DNA of 64,000 bases from an uncultured Ruminiclostridium sp. (lineage in GTDB: Bacteria; Bacillota; Clostridia; Oscillospirales; Ruminococcaceae): the NCBI GenBank assembly GCA_947594425.1, contig CANQED010000009.1, positions 1 to 64,000 on the forward strand, written 5' to 3'. Shown here piece after piece: positions 8,881-17,991 of the stretch. Below the pieces are notes generated by a model. It did no database searches. It saw only the letters and a program-made list of their open reading frames with translations, and was not told where the DNA came from. The first letter of the stretch is position 1, and the number at the start of each line of letters is the position of its first letter. The position numbers and the translations under genes are program-made.

Positions 8881-9873
8881 ATGGCTAAGATAACGGTATT
8901 AGGCTGCGGTTTTGGTACGGCATTGTCCATATTATGGAACAACTACGGGCATACCGTCACCGCATGGTCAAAGTATAAGGAAGAGATAGACGCCATAGTA
9001 AAGGACGGCGAGCACAAAAGGCTGCTCCCCGGCGTCATCGTGCCGCCCACGATACGCTTTACCGACGATATAGCCTGCGCGCGCGGCGCGGATATACTGG
9101 TATTTGCCATCCCCTCGCGCTTTGTCAGAGAGGCGGCGATACGCGTAAAGCCGTATGTGGACAAAAACACCGTGATAATGAACGTCGGCAAGGGGCTTGA
9201 AGAGGGCACCGACAAGCGGCTGTCGCAGGTGATATCCGAGGAGATACCCGACAACCCCGTCGTTGTAATGGCGGGCCCGTGTCACGCGGAGGAGATAGGG
9301 CGCGGCATACCCACCACCGTGGTCTGCTCCTGCAAGGATAAAAAATACGCCGAGTATATACAAGAGACCTTACAAAACGATATATTCAGAATATATGTAA
9401 ACAGCGACCTTATCGGCTGTGAGCTGGGGGCGGCATTAAAAAACCCCATCGCCCTGTGCTGTGGTATAGTCGAGGGTATGGGGTTCGGCGATAATACGCT
9501 CGCCGCGCTTATGACAAGAGGTTTAGCGGAGATCGCCCGACTAGGCGTCGCAATGGGCGCAAAGCGCGAGACATTCAACGGGCTGTCGGGCGTTGGAGAC
9601 TTAATTGTCACCTGCACCTCCGCACATTCGAGAAATCACCGTGCCGGTCTGCTGATAGGTCAGGGTATCCCCGCCGACGAGGCGGTCGCGAGAGTAGGCA
9701 CAGTGGAGGGTTATCAGTGCGCTAAAATTGCCTATGCCATAGCGTGTAGGCTCAATGTATCGGTGCCTATCACCGAGCAATTGTGCGCGGTATGCTATGA
9801 CGGCGGCGACCCCCGCGAGAGCCTTATTAAGCTTATGGGCAGACCCAGCAAGGCTGAGGAAGAAATCTTTTGA
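8881..9873 (+). CDS. gpsA: NAD(P)-dependent glycerol-3-phosphate dehydrogenase
   Basis: A 330-aa cytoplasmic enzyme reducing dihydroxyacetone phosphate to sn-glycerol 3-phosphate, the PlsY substrate. An N-terminal Rossmann motif GCGFGTALS (about residues 8-16), the NVGKGLE segment, MAGPCHAEEI, the catalytic-lysine region ALKNPIALCCG and the C-terminal GLSGVGDLIVTCTS with the RNHR motif are all intact. The glycine-rich loop reads GCGFG instead of the common GAGxxG, a small variation. RBS GGGAGGAAG 4 bp upstream. It is the last gene of the der operon. Confidence 0.95.
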   Translation: MAKITVLGCGFGTALSILWNNYGHTVTAWSKYKEEIDAIVKDGEHKRLLPGVIVPPTIRFTDDIACARGADILVFAIPSRFVREAAIRVKPYVDKNTVIMNVGKGLEEGTDKRLSQVISEEIPDNPVVVMAGPCHAEEIGRGIPTTVVCSCKDKKYAEYIQETLQNDIFRIYVNSDLIGCELGAALKNPIALCCGIVEGMGFGDNTLAALMTRGLAEIARLGVAMGAKRETFNGLSGVGDLIVTCTSAHSRNHRAGLLIGQGIPADEAVARVGTVEGYQCAKIAYAIACRLNVSVPITEQLCAVCYDGGDPRESLIKLMGRPSKAEEEIF

Positions 9874-9903
9874 AGAAGCATACAGACACAGACAGCATGC
9901 TTT

Positions 9904-9931
9904 AGGAAGCTTTTCTCAAGAAGCTTTCCTT
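9904..9931. terminator. hairpin between gpsA and a leftward small ORF
   Basis: AGGAAGCTT (9904-9912) pairs with AAGCTTTCCT (9921-9930, one extra T). It lies between the two convergent reading frames; the T run on the plus side is short. Confidence 0.45.
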
Positions 9932-10083
9932 ATCTTAGTGGAAAGCTCTATCCTTTCGATAACGGCAGCCCTTTTCTCACTTGAACGGGCTGTTTTTATC
10001 TTTTCACTCAAAACGTCAAAGACCGCCGACAGCACCGCCGCTAATACAGGCAGCAACACGGCAAACACTATAAACATCATCAT
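9916..10083 (-). CDS. small single-pass membrane protein, unknown
   Basis: A 55-codon ORF beginning with three consecutive ATG codons (10075-10083) and preceded by AAAGGA at a sensible distance. Translation gives MMMFIVFAVLLPVLAAVLSA, then VFDVLSEKIKTARSSEKRAA and VIERIELSTKIRKAS: one hydrophobic helix (about residues 4-24) followed by a charged amphipathic tail. I do not recognise it. An internal CAGCCC/GGGCTG-TTTTT hairpin on the plus strand (9966-9997) could instead be a gpsA terminator, which lowers confidence that this is a gene. Confidence 0.5.
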   Translation of the reverse strand: MMMFIVFAVLLPVLAAVLSAVFDVLSEKIKTARSSEKRAAVIERIELSTKIRKAS

Positions 10084-10209
10084 TTTTATCCATCCTTTCT
10101 ATCACCTAACGCAAGCCCTTTTTGACTGCATGTATATTGTAGCATATCGTCAGTCCCATAAAAAGTACCGAGAGCCGCTTTTTTGATAGCTTTAGGCGAC
10201 ATTTTTGCG

Positions 10210-10238
10210 TTGACAACACGGGTGAATTATGGTATACT
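10210..10238 (+). promoter_or_regulatory. promoter of the ddl-like/argS operon
   Basis: TTGACA (10210-10215), 17-bp spacer, TATACT (10233-10238), about 50 bp before the start codon. Confidence 0.75.
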
Positions 10239-10289
10239 TTAATATATACGGTTTACGCGGCATAAAAAAGCTTGAGATAAGGAGAAATT

Positions 10290-11354
10290 ATGGCTAAGAA
10301 AAGGATCTGCGTGCTGTTCGGGGGTGCGTCTGCCGACCACAGCGCGTCGCTGACAACGGCATATTCGGTGCTTAATGCTATACCTAAGGACAAGTACGAG
10401 GCGCTGCCTATCGGTATCACCCGCGCGGGGAGATGGCTGTTCTACCCGGGGAGCTATGAGAATATCCCCGACGGCAGCTGGGAGACCGACAGCGACTGCT
10501 GCTCGTGCATACTCAGCTGTGACGCGCTGCATAAGGGCGTAGTAAAGATAATGCCCGGCGGGGACGCGTCCATACACCGCGTAGACGCGGTATTTCCGAT
10601 ACTTCACGGCAAATACGGCGAGGACGGCAGGATACAGGGATTGTGCAAGCTGTCTGGGCTGCCTATGGTGGGCAACGATTTAGCGTCCTCTAACGCCTGC
10701 CTTGATAAAAAGCTTACTTATACCCTGCTGCGCGAGGCAGGGCTAAAGACAGCGGAGTATATCTCGCTAGAGCGCGCGGTGATAAACGAGCTAGAGAGCC
10801 ACCTCGCAATGATAGAAGAAAAGATAGGCTATCCCGCGTATGTTATGCCCGCTAATTGCAGCACCTCGATAGGCGCATACCGCGCCGAGAACCGCGAAGA
10901 GCTCGAGAGCGCCGTAAAGACGGCATTTTCTCACCACCATATAATAATTGTCGAGAAAGAGCTTAAGGGGCGTATGCTCGAATGCGCGATAATAAGCGGC
11001 AGCTTTCATAACAGCCGCACCGCCGTCGGCGAGCTAATCGTGCAGGACAAGATGATAGACAAAGCGTCGGACAATATCACGCGGACGTTCGCATTCGAGG
11101 TGCCCGCTAAGCTAAACGGCGTACTTCAGAGCAAGATAAAGGACGCGGCACGCTCGGCATTCAACGCGCTGTCCTGCAAGGGGTTTGCGCGAATAGATAT
11201 GATGCTTTGCGGCGAGGATATAATAATAAGACGCGTGCGGGGACTGCCCGGACTTGAAAAGAACAGCATATTCTCCACCATACTCGCCGAGTGCGGCATA
11301 ACGTATGAGGAGATGCTCGATCACCTTATTTCCTCGGCTATCGAAGCGAGATAA
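10290..11354 (+). CDS. D-Ala-D-Ala ligase-like ATP-grasp protein, active site degenerate
   Basis: A 354-aa protein with clear Ddl architecture: VLFGGASADHSAS at the N terminus, LHGKYGEDGRIQG and an ATP-grasp C-terminal half. Residues used for catalysis in DdlB are changed. The ATP-binding Lys of the VKP motif is Met (AYVMPANCSTSIG), the E-x-x-V motif after it reads RMLECAI, and the metal-binding E-x-N of the LLEANT motif is replaced by R-x-R (IIIRRVRGLPG). The EH of the GGxSxEH motif is DH. This suggests a pseudoenzyme or a ligase with altered chemistry, not the cell's housekeeping Ddl. It is the first gene after a promoter and 17 bp before DUF1934-argS. RBS AAGGAG. Confidence 0.75.
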   Translation: MAKKRICVLFGGASADHSASLTTAYSVLNAIPKDKYEALPIGITRAGRWLFYPGSYENIPDGSWETDSDCCSCILSCDALHKGVVKIMPGGDASIHRVDAVFPILHGKYGEDGRIQGLCKLSGLPMVGNDLASSNACLDKKLTYTLLREAGLKTAEYISLERAVINELESHLAMIEEKIGYPAYVMPANCSTSIGAYRAENREELESAVKTAFSHHHIIIVEKELKGRMLECAIISGSFHNSRTAVGELIVQDKMIDKASDNITRTFAFEVPAKLNGVLQSKIKDAARSAFNALSCKGFARIDMMLCGEDIIIRRVRGLPGLEKNSIFSTILAECGITYEEMLDHLISSAIEAR

Positions 11355-11371
11355 AAGAAAGGATAATTATA

Positions 11372-11800
11372 TTGAAAAACGTGTGCATAAAAATAAAGAG
11401 CACTCAGACGGCGGAGGGTACCGACGACAAGGACACCACTGAGCTTTTCACCTACGGTAAGATGGAGACAATAAAGGACGGCTTTAGGCTCGGCTACGAC
11501 GAGAGCGAGGCTACCGGCTTTCAGGGCAGTCACGTGGTTATGGAGGTCTTTTCCGACAAGGTGACCGTCGAGAGGAAAGGCAGAGCGGTAAGCTCGCTGA
11601 TAATAGAGCGCGGCAAAAAGCACCACTGCCACTACGGCACCGAATACGGCGACTTTATGATAGGGGTAAATACCGACGTGGTAAACTCAGACCTCACCGC
11701 GGACGGCGGCAATATATATCTTAAGTATACATTGGATATCAATTCGAGCTATATGTCTGAAAATGAGATGTTCATAAACGTGCAAGACTGCACTCAATGA
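11372..11800 (+). CDS. DUF1934 beta-barrel protein (YwiB-like)
   Basis: A 142-aa cytoplasmic protein predicted as a small calycin-like barrel, commonly encoded just before argS in Firmicutes, as here (15 bp). Motifs VERKGRAVSSLIIERGKKH and HYGTEYGDFMIGV fit the family. Molecular function is unknown. The start is TTG at 11372, preceded by AGAAAGGA; the next in-frame alternative (GTG for Val4) is too close to matter. Confidence 0.75.
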   Translation: MKNVCIKIKSTQTAEGTDDKDTTELFTYGKMETIKDGFRLGYDESEATGFQGSHVVMEVFSDKVTVERKGRAVSSLIIERGKKHHCHYGTEYGDFMIGVNTDVVNSDLTADGGNIYLKYTLDINSSYMSENEMFINVQDCTQ

Positions 11801-11815
11801 AAGGAAATTTTTACG

Positions 11816-13564
11816 ATGAATAATTTAACGGAGCTTGCCAAAAAGCAGGCGTCCCAAATAATACTGAATACATTAGGCGAATTAGTCGCCGAGGGCAAGA
11901 TACCCGCCGAGCCGCTCCCCGCGTTCAATATAGAGCGTCCCGCCGACCCGTCGCACGGGGACTTTTCCTGCAACGCGGCGCTCGCCTTTGCCAAGGCGCT
12001 GAAAACTAACCCCCGCGCGATAGCGCAGATGATCATAGACAACGCCGTTACCGTAGGCACGGCATTTGACAGGATAGAGACGGCGGGTCCCGGCTTTATA
12101 AATTTTTACCTTAGTGAAAAGTGGTTCTCCGACACGGTAAAGACCGTTTTGACCGAGGGCGGGGACTATGGCAAGACCGACTACGGCAAGGGCAAGAGGA
12201 TACTGCTCGAATTTGTCTCCGCTAACCCCACGGGCCCTATGCATATAGGCAACGCACGCGGCGGCGCGCTGGGCGACAGCTTGGCTTCGCTGCTGCAATA
12301 CGCGGGATTTTATGTAGAGCGCGAATTTTACATCAACGACGCGGGCAATCAGATAGAAAAGTTCGGAAGATCCCTGTCGCTGAGATATATGCAGATAGCC
12401 GACGGCACTAAGGCGGACATTATCGCCAAATTCTCCGAGGATGAGATATGCGGCGGGATATTTGCCGACGAGGAGAATTTTCCCATGCCCGAGGACGTAT
12501 ATAAGGGCGTAGACATAATAGAACACGCGTATAATTATTATAAGCTGTACGGCAACATCCTCGTAAATAAGGACGAGGACGAGCGCAAGCGCGCGCTCAC
12601 CGATTACGCCCTGCCGCTCAATATAGCGGGGCTCGAGCGCGATTTAAAGAAATACAGAATAGTATACGATACATGGTTTAAAGAGAGCAGCCTGCACCAA
12701 AGCGGAGAGGTCAAACGCATAGTAGATATGCTGACCGAGAAAGGCCACACCTACGAAAAGGACGGCGCGATATGGTTTAAGTCCTCCGAGTTCGGCGACG
12801 ACCAAGACAGGGTGCTGGTAAGGGCAAACGGCATACCGACCTATTTTGTGCCCGATATTGCCTATCACTATAACAAGCTCGTAACGCGCGGCTTTGACAG
12901 GGCGGTGGATATACTCGGGGCGGATCATCACGGCTATGTGCCGAGGATGAAGGCGGCATTAACCGCCCTCGGCGTGGACGCGTCTAAGCTCGACGTGGTA
13001 ATTATGCAGATGGTTATGTTAGTGCGCAACGGGGAGACCGTAAAGCTGTCAAAGCGCTCGGGCAAGGCGATAACGCTCTCTACCCTGCTCGACGAGGTGC
13101 CGATAGACGCGGCGAGATTTTTCTTCAATCTGCGCGACCCGAATACGCACCTCGAGTTTGACCTCGAGCTTGCGATAAAAGAGAGCGCGGACAACCCCGT
13201 ATTCTACGTACAGTACGCTCACGCGAGGATATGCAGCATACTGCGCAGGCTTAAAGACGAGGGGGTAGAATTAAAGGACGGCGCGGATATATCATACAGT
13301 GACCCCAACGAGCTCGCCCTAATACGGCATATAGCGGCATTGCCCGACTGCGTAAACGACGCGGCGAAGAGCTATAACCCCTCAAAGATAACTAAATACA
13401 TCCACGAGCTCGCCCAGCTGTTTCATAAGTTCTATGATACCTGCCGCATTAAGGGCGAGGAAGAGAATACAGTGCAGTCAAGGCTGGCGCTGTGCGTCGC
13501 GGCAAAGACGGTATTTAAGAATATGCTGGATATGCTTAAGGTCGACGCACCCGAGAAAATGTGA
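11816..13564 (+). CDS. argS: arginyl-tRNA synthetase
   Basis: A 582-aa class I aminoacyl-tRNA synthetase. The N-terminal additional domain (about 1-110), the HIGH motif in PTGPMHIGNARGG (about 139-151), a KMSKS-equivalent VKLSKRSGK (near 410-418) and the C-terminal DALR anticodon-binding domain ending KMLDMLKVDAPEKM are complete. RBS AAAGGAAA before the ATG. It follows DUF1934 in one operon. Confidence 0.96.
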   Translation: MNNLTELAKKQASQIILNTLGELVAEGKIPAEPLPAFNIERPADPSHGDFSCNAALAFAKALKTNPRAIAQMIIDNAVTVGTAFDRIETAGPGFINFYLSEKWFSDTVKTVLTEGGDYGKTDYGKGKRILLEFVSANPTGPMHIGNARGGALGDSLASLLQYAGFYVEREFYINDAGNQIEKFGRSLSLRYMQIADGTKADIIAKFSEDEICGGIFADEENFPMPEDVYKGVDIIEHAYNYYKLYGNILVNKDEDERKRALTDYALPLNIAGLERDLKKYRIVYDTWFKESSLHQSGEVKRIVDMLTEKGHTYEKDGAIWFKSSEFGDDQDRVLVRANGIPTYFVPDIAYHYNKLVTRGFDRAVDILGADHHGYVPRMKAALTALGVDASKLDVVIMQMVMLVRNGETVKLSKRSGKAITLSTLLDEVPIDAARFFFNLRDPNTHLEFDLELAIKESADNPVFYVQYAHARICSILRRLKDEGVELKDGADISYSDPNELALIRHIAALPDCVNDAAKSYNPSKITKYIHELAQLFHKFYDTCRIKGEEENTVQSRLALCVAAKTVFKNMLDMLKVDAPEKM

Positions 13565-13580
13565 CCCGAAAGGAATACAA

Positions 13581-14807
13581 ATGGACAGTAACCCGCGAGA
13601 TAACGAACCCCCGTTACCGATAATACTTGACGGCGACATTATCGCCGATATTATAGGGCTAGGCTATGACCTTAGCGTGCCCCCTGCCCTCTGGGCGGTG
13701 AAGAACACCGACACGATAAAAAAATTACACGCCGCATATACAGCCTCGGGCGCGTCGGTGATAAATACCCTAACCGACGGAGCAAGCCCCGCTATATTGG
13801 AAAAGTACGGCGAGCAGGAGCACATCGGCGAGATAAACCGCCGATTGGCGATGTGCGCTAAAGAGGCGGGCGCGCGCATTGTCGCGGGCAAATTGACCGC
13901 CTCTGAGGTGATGATAGAGCCCTACGGCGATGTGTCCTTTTCTAAGCTGATAGACATCTACCGCGAGCAGGCCGAGGCGCTGAGCGAGTGTGATTATTAT
14001 GCGATAGAATGCGCTTTAACATTATGGGATATGAGAGCGGCGGTGCTCGCCTGCAAAAGGTTTAAAAAGCCGATAACTGTCGTGCTTAACGTAGACGACG
14101 AGGGTATGACCGACGCGGGGTGCAATTTTGTATCCGCGCTGATAATATTGCAAGAGCTCGGCATAGCGGCGTTCGGCATAAGCGGCTTATCGCCGAGGCT
14201 GTGTGCGGAATTGTTAAAGGGTGCGTCGCAGTACGCAAATATCCCGCTTATCGCCCGCCCCGACGCGGTATACACCGACGAGGACGGCAATACCGTGTCG
14301 CTATCGGAGAGCGAATACGCCGCGCAGTGCCGCGAGCTTATTGCTGTGGGCGTTAAGCTTATCGGCGGCGGCAGGGGCGCGGGAGCAAGGCATATCGCGG
14401 CACTTTGCGAGGCGGTAAAGGGCATAGCTGTCCCGCAGATACAAAAGGACGAGGACGACGCGCTGGTCTTTGCGTCGGAGGATATGATATTCTTCCTCGA
14501 CCCCGAGACGACCGAGTTCTCTCCCGCGATAGAGTGCTCGCCCGATATGGCCGACCTTATTAATCAGCTCTGCGAGGAGAATTATGACGTACTTACCGTA
14601 GCGATAAATTCTCCCGACGACGCGATAGATTTTGCCAAAAATATGCATATGGCGACACTGCCCGTGTCCTTTCTCTCCGACGACGAAATATCGCTTAAGA
14701 TGGCGCTTATGCTGTATCAAGGAAAGGCGATAGTCGACGTAAAATCGCTGATAGACCCCGAGAGATTAAAGCATATCGCCGAAAAATACGGCGCTGTAAT
14801 ATATTGA
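13581..14807 (+). CDS. homocysteine S-methyltransferase-like protein lacking zinc cysteines
   Basis: A 408-aa protein resembling the N-terminal barrel of MetH and related methyltransferases (PILDGDII, SGASVINTLTDGA, KPITVVLNV, VKLIGGGRGAGARHIAALCEAV). The family binds zinc with one Cys in a GxNC motif and two in GGCCGT. Here the first reads GISGLSPR and the second GGGRGAG, so all three ligands are missing. The C-terminal 120 residues (QKDEDDALVFASEDMIFFLD onward) form an extra domain I do not recognise. The start ATG is 17 bp after argS with CGAAAGGA; the longer frame overlaps argS and has no ribosome-binding site. It is probably catalytically dead for homocysteine methylation or repurposed. 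Confidence 0.65.
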   Translation: MDSNPRDNEPPLPIILDGDIIADIIGLGYDLSVPPALWAVKNTDTIKKLHAAYTASGASVINTLTDGASPAILEKYGEQEHIGEINRRLAMCAKEAGARIVAGKLTASEVMIEPYGDVSFSKLIDIYREQAEALSECDYYAIECALTLWDMRAAVLACKRFKKPITVVLNVDDEGMTDAGCNFVSALIILQELGIAAFGISGLSPRLCAELLKGASQYANIPLIARPDAVYTDEDGNTVSLSESEYAAQCRELIAVGVKLIGGGRGAGARHIAALCEAVKGIAVPQIQKDEDDALVFASEDMIFFLDPETTEFSPAIECSPDMADLINQLCEENYDVLTVAINSPDDAIDFAKNMHMATLPVSFLSDDEISLKMALMLYQGKAIVDVKSLIDPERLKHIAEKYGAVIY

Positions 14808-14842
14808 TATACTACCCGAAAGGAGCTTTAGGGCGCACAAAG

Positions 14843-17443
14843 ATGTACAAAAAAGAAATGAAATACTACCGCAAGGCGTTTTTTACCGCCGCGATAATGG
14901 CGATACTTATTTTCCTGCCGTTTGTGATAATCGACGGGGGATATTTTATCTATTACGGCGACTATAACGCCCAGCAGATACCGTTTTACGACCTGTGCAA
15001 CAGGGCGATAAAGGACGGGGACGTATTGTGGAACTGGCAGACGGACTTAGGAGCTAACTTTATCGGCTCGTACTCGTTTTATACGATAGGCAGTCCGTTC
15101 TTCTGGCTGACGCTGCCGTTTCCCGCCGAATTTTCAAAGTATCTTATGGCTCCGCTAATCGTACTTAAGCTGTCCTGCTGCAGCCTGTTTGCTTTCGCTT
15201 ATATACGGCGGTTTGTCAGCAAGCCGCAGTCCGCGCTGATAGGCGGTCTGCTGTATGCTTTTTCGGGCTTCTCGATGTACAACATCTTCTTCAATCACTT
15301 TCACGAGGCTATGGTGGTATTTCCGCTTATGCTGATTGCGCTTGAAGAGGCCGTAGTGAATAAGCGGCGGGTGTTCTTCGCGCTGACGGTGGCGCTTAAC
15401 GCTTTTGTCAACTACTTCTTCTTTGCGGGAGAGTGCGTATTTCTTATAATATACTTTATATTCCGCTGCACGGATAAGAATTTCACGATAAATCTAAAGA
15501 CATTCTTATGCCTTGCGTTTGAGTCGGTGGTGGGATTGTTGCTCGCGGGGGTAATGTTCTTGCCCGCGATAATAGCATGCTTTGACGTGCCGCGCACGGA
15601 AAATTATCTGTCGGGGTGGAATTTAGTGTTCCACAACCCGTCACAGCGGTACGGGCTGATATTCCAGAGCCTCTTCTTCCCTGCCGATATACCCGCGCGG
15701 CAAAACTTCTTCCCCGATACGTCGGCGAGATGGTCGAGCGTGTCGGCGTACCTGCCGCTGTTCTCTATGGCGGGAGTGATATCCTTTATCAAATTCAAGA
15801 AAAATCACTGGGCAAAGTATCTTATGCCCGTTATGCTGCTGTTCGCGCTGATACCTATGCTGAATTCTACCTTTGTTATGCTAAACAGCAGCTATTACAC
15901 GAGATGGTTCTATATGCCGATACTGATAGCCTGCTTTATGACCTCATATGCATTAGAGCACGAGGAGATAGACATGACCTACGGGGTCAAATGGTGCGGC
16001 TTTGCGGTGGTGCTTATCTCCATGGTGGGGATACTGCCCGGAAAGGTCGAGCAGACCGTCACCGACCCCGTCACACAAAGCGAGACTACGACCTCGGTGC
16101 TTGCCCCGTTTGCCCTGCCCGGGGAGAAGGTGCCGTTCTGGCTGTCGGTATTTATCGCGATAGCGTCATTGATCATATGCTATATACTTGTGCATAAGCG
16201 CAAAAAAATTCCCACTCAAAAATTCTTAAAGACCGCATATATATTCGGCGCGGTCGCCTGCCTGATAACCTCGTACTATACCATAATCTACGGCAGGGCG
16301 ATAGGTCCTAAGGTCGGAGATTATAACAGCATAGTCGACGCCGAGCTGTCGCTGCCTGACCCCGACAACGGGGACTTTTACCGAGTAGAGGGGTACGGGG
16401 TGACAAATAATGCCAATATGCTGTGGGATATGTACGGGTTTAGGAGCTTTCACAGCATTCTGCCGGGCTCGACCTTTGAGTATTATGACAGCCTCGACTT
16501 TTCGCGCTCGGTAAACACCGACCCCGACGGGACATATTACGCGATACGCTCGCTTACTTCTACCAAATACCTTATAGTCCAGACCTATAAGACGACCTAT
16601 AAGGACACAAAGACCCTGCTGCAAAATATGCAATGTTTTGAGAAGCTGAAAGAAGAGGACGGCTTTACCATATACGAGAATAAGGCGTTTATCCCCATGG
16701 GGTACACCTATGACCACTATATCACCGAGCACCAGCTCGACTACACCGCCGACGCGTCAAAGGATAACCTGTATGTCAAGGGCGTATTGCTAAGCGATAA
16801 GCAGATAGCAAAGTACGGGGATATCCTCACCCCGCTAAGCACCGAGGACTCAAGCAAGCTCTCCTACGACCAATTTCTCACGGACTGCAAGGCGCTCTCC
16901 GAGGACTGCGTAGACAGCTTTGTCCCCGTGACAAACGGCTTTGTCGCTAAGTCGTCCTTTGACACCGACCGATTTGCGGTATTCTCCGTCCCGTGGGAAA
17001 GCGGGTGGACCGCGACGATAAACGGTAAGCCCGTAGATATAGAAAAGGTCGCGCACGGCCTAATGGGCGTGAGAGTCCCCGCGGGCGAATGCGAGATAGT
17101 GTTCGACTATTTCACCCCGGGGCTGAAAGAGGGCATAATCCTCTCGATAGCGGCGGCGGTACTGCTGATATGCTATTATGTTGTGCTAAAATTCGGCTTT
17201 AAGTATAAGCCCGACAAATACGCACACCTCTACCCCGCCGAGCAGCTGAGCAGGATAAAGCTGCACTCGGCATATATCAACACGGTATTTGACGAGGCAA
17301 AGCAGGCCGAAAAGGAAGAAGTCGAGGACAGCTCGGATACATCCGAAAGGCAGGAAGCCGAGGACAGCTCGGACACCGCAGATAAGGAAGAACCCGAGGA
17401 CAGCTCGGACGCAGCCGATAATAACGACACCGAAAAGGAGTAA
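14843..17443 (+). CDS. YfhO-family polytopic membrane protein
   Basis: An 866-aa protein with about 12-14 membrane segments over the first two thirds and a large extracytoplasmic domain (about 500-770) before a final membrane helix. The N-terminal DGGYFIYYGDYNAQQIPFY with acidic residues in the first loop and the late FSVPWESGWTATINGKPV segment are hallmarks of the YfhO family, GT-C-like enzymes implicated in glycosylating teichoic acids or other wall polymers. The C-terminal tail is highly acidic and repeats EDSSDT-like units three times. The start is uncertain: the ATG at 14843 has AAAGGAGC 17 bp upstream, and a TTG at 14804 overlapping the previous gene is the alternative. Confidence 0.8.
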   Translation: MYKKEMKYYRKAFFTAAIMAILIFLPFVIIDGGYFIYYGDYNAQQIPFYDLCNRAIKDGDVLWNWQTDLGANFIGSYSFYTIGSPFFWLTLPFPAEFSKYLMAPLIVLKLSCCSLFAFAYIRRFVSKPQSALIGGLLYAFSGFSMYNIFFNHFHEAMVVFPLMLIALEEAVVNKRRVFFALTVALNAFVNYFFFAGECVFLIIYFIFRCTDKNFTINLKTFLCLAFESVVGLLLAGVMFLPAIIACFDVPRTENYLSGWNLVFHNPSQRYGLIFQSLFFPADIPARQNFFPDTSARWSSVSAYLPLFSMAGVISFIKFKKNHWAKYLMPVMLLFALIPMLNSTFVMLNSSYYTRWFYMPILIACFMTSYALEHEEIDMTYGVKWCGFAVVLISMVGILPGKVEQTVTDPVTQSETTTSVLAPFALPGEKVPFWLSVFIAIASLIICYILVHKRKKIPTQKFLKTAYIFGAVACLITSYYTIIYGRAIGPKVGDYNSIVDAELSLPDPDNGDFYRVEGYGVTNNANMLWDMYGFRSFHSILPGSTFEYYDSLDFSRSVNTDPDGTYYAIRSLTSTKYLIVQTYKTTYKDTKTLLQNMQCFEKLKEEDGFTIYENKAFIPMGYTYDHYITEHQLDYTADASKDNLYVKGVLLSDKQIAKYGDILTPLSTEDSSKLSYDQFLTDCKALSEDCVDSFVPVTNGFVAKSSFDTDRFAVFSVPWESGWTATINGKPVDIEKVAHGLMGVRVPAGECEIVFDYFTPGLKEGIILSIAAAVLLICYYVVLKFGFKYKPDKYAHLYPAEQLSRIKLHSAYINTVFDEAKQAEKEEVEDSSDTSERQEAEDSSDTADKEEPEDSSDAADNNDTEKE

Positions 17444-17445
17444 AT

Positions 17446-17991
17446 ATGCGTTTATTTGAGAAAAAGATAAGCAGCGAGGTAAAATACGAGGGCAGGATAC
17501 TGACCGTATGCTCGGACAAGGTAGAGCTCGAGAACGGGACAGAGGCATACCGCGACGTAATTCGACACAGCGGCGGGGTATGCGTGGTTCCGCTCACCGA
17601 TAATAACGAGGTGCTTATGGTGCGGCAGTTTAGGTACCCGTTTGCAAAGGTATTGCTCGAGCTCCCCGCCGGGAAGCTGAACGAGGGCGAGGATCACTAT
17701 GCCTGCGGGCTGAGAGAGCTTGAAGAAGAGACGGGCTGCACCTGCACCGAGTATAAATATCTCGGCTGTCTGTACCCCACCCCCGCATATTGCTCGGAGA
17801 TAACCCATATGTATTATGCCGCGGGGCTAAAGCGCGGCACGCAGCACCTAGACGACGACGAATTTCTCGAGGTCGAGAAGATACCGCTTGATAAGGCGGT
17901 AGAGATGGTCATGAACAACGAGATATCCGACGCGAAAACGCAGCTCGCCCTGCTTAAGGTCAAAATGCTGCTTGATAATAATAAAGCGTGA
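17446..17991 (+). CDS. Nudix hydrolase, ADP-ribose pyrophosphatase-like
   Basis: A 181-aa protein with an intact Nudix box: GKLNEGEDHYACGLRELEEE followed by TGC fits Gx5Ex7REUxEExGU. The upstream VRQFRYPFAKVLLELPAG segment and the YPTPAYCSEITHMYYA region after the box match ADP-ribose pyrophosphatases (NudF-like), which cleave ADP-ribose to AMP and ribose 5-phosphate. Its RBS lies in the end of the YfhO gene 2 bp upstream, so it is co-transcribed. Convergent with spoVG, with the two stop codons directly abutting. Confidence 0.88.
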   Translation: MRLFEKKISSEVKYEGRILTVCSDKVELENGTEAYRDVIRHSGGVCVVPLTDNNEVLMVRQFRYPFAKVLLELPAGKLNEGEDHYACGLRELEEETGCTCTEYKYLGCLYPTPAYCSEITHMYYAAGLKRGTQHLDDDEFLEVEKIPLDKAVEMVMNNEISDAKTQLALLKVKMLLDNNKA

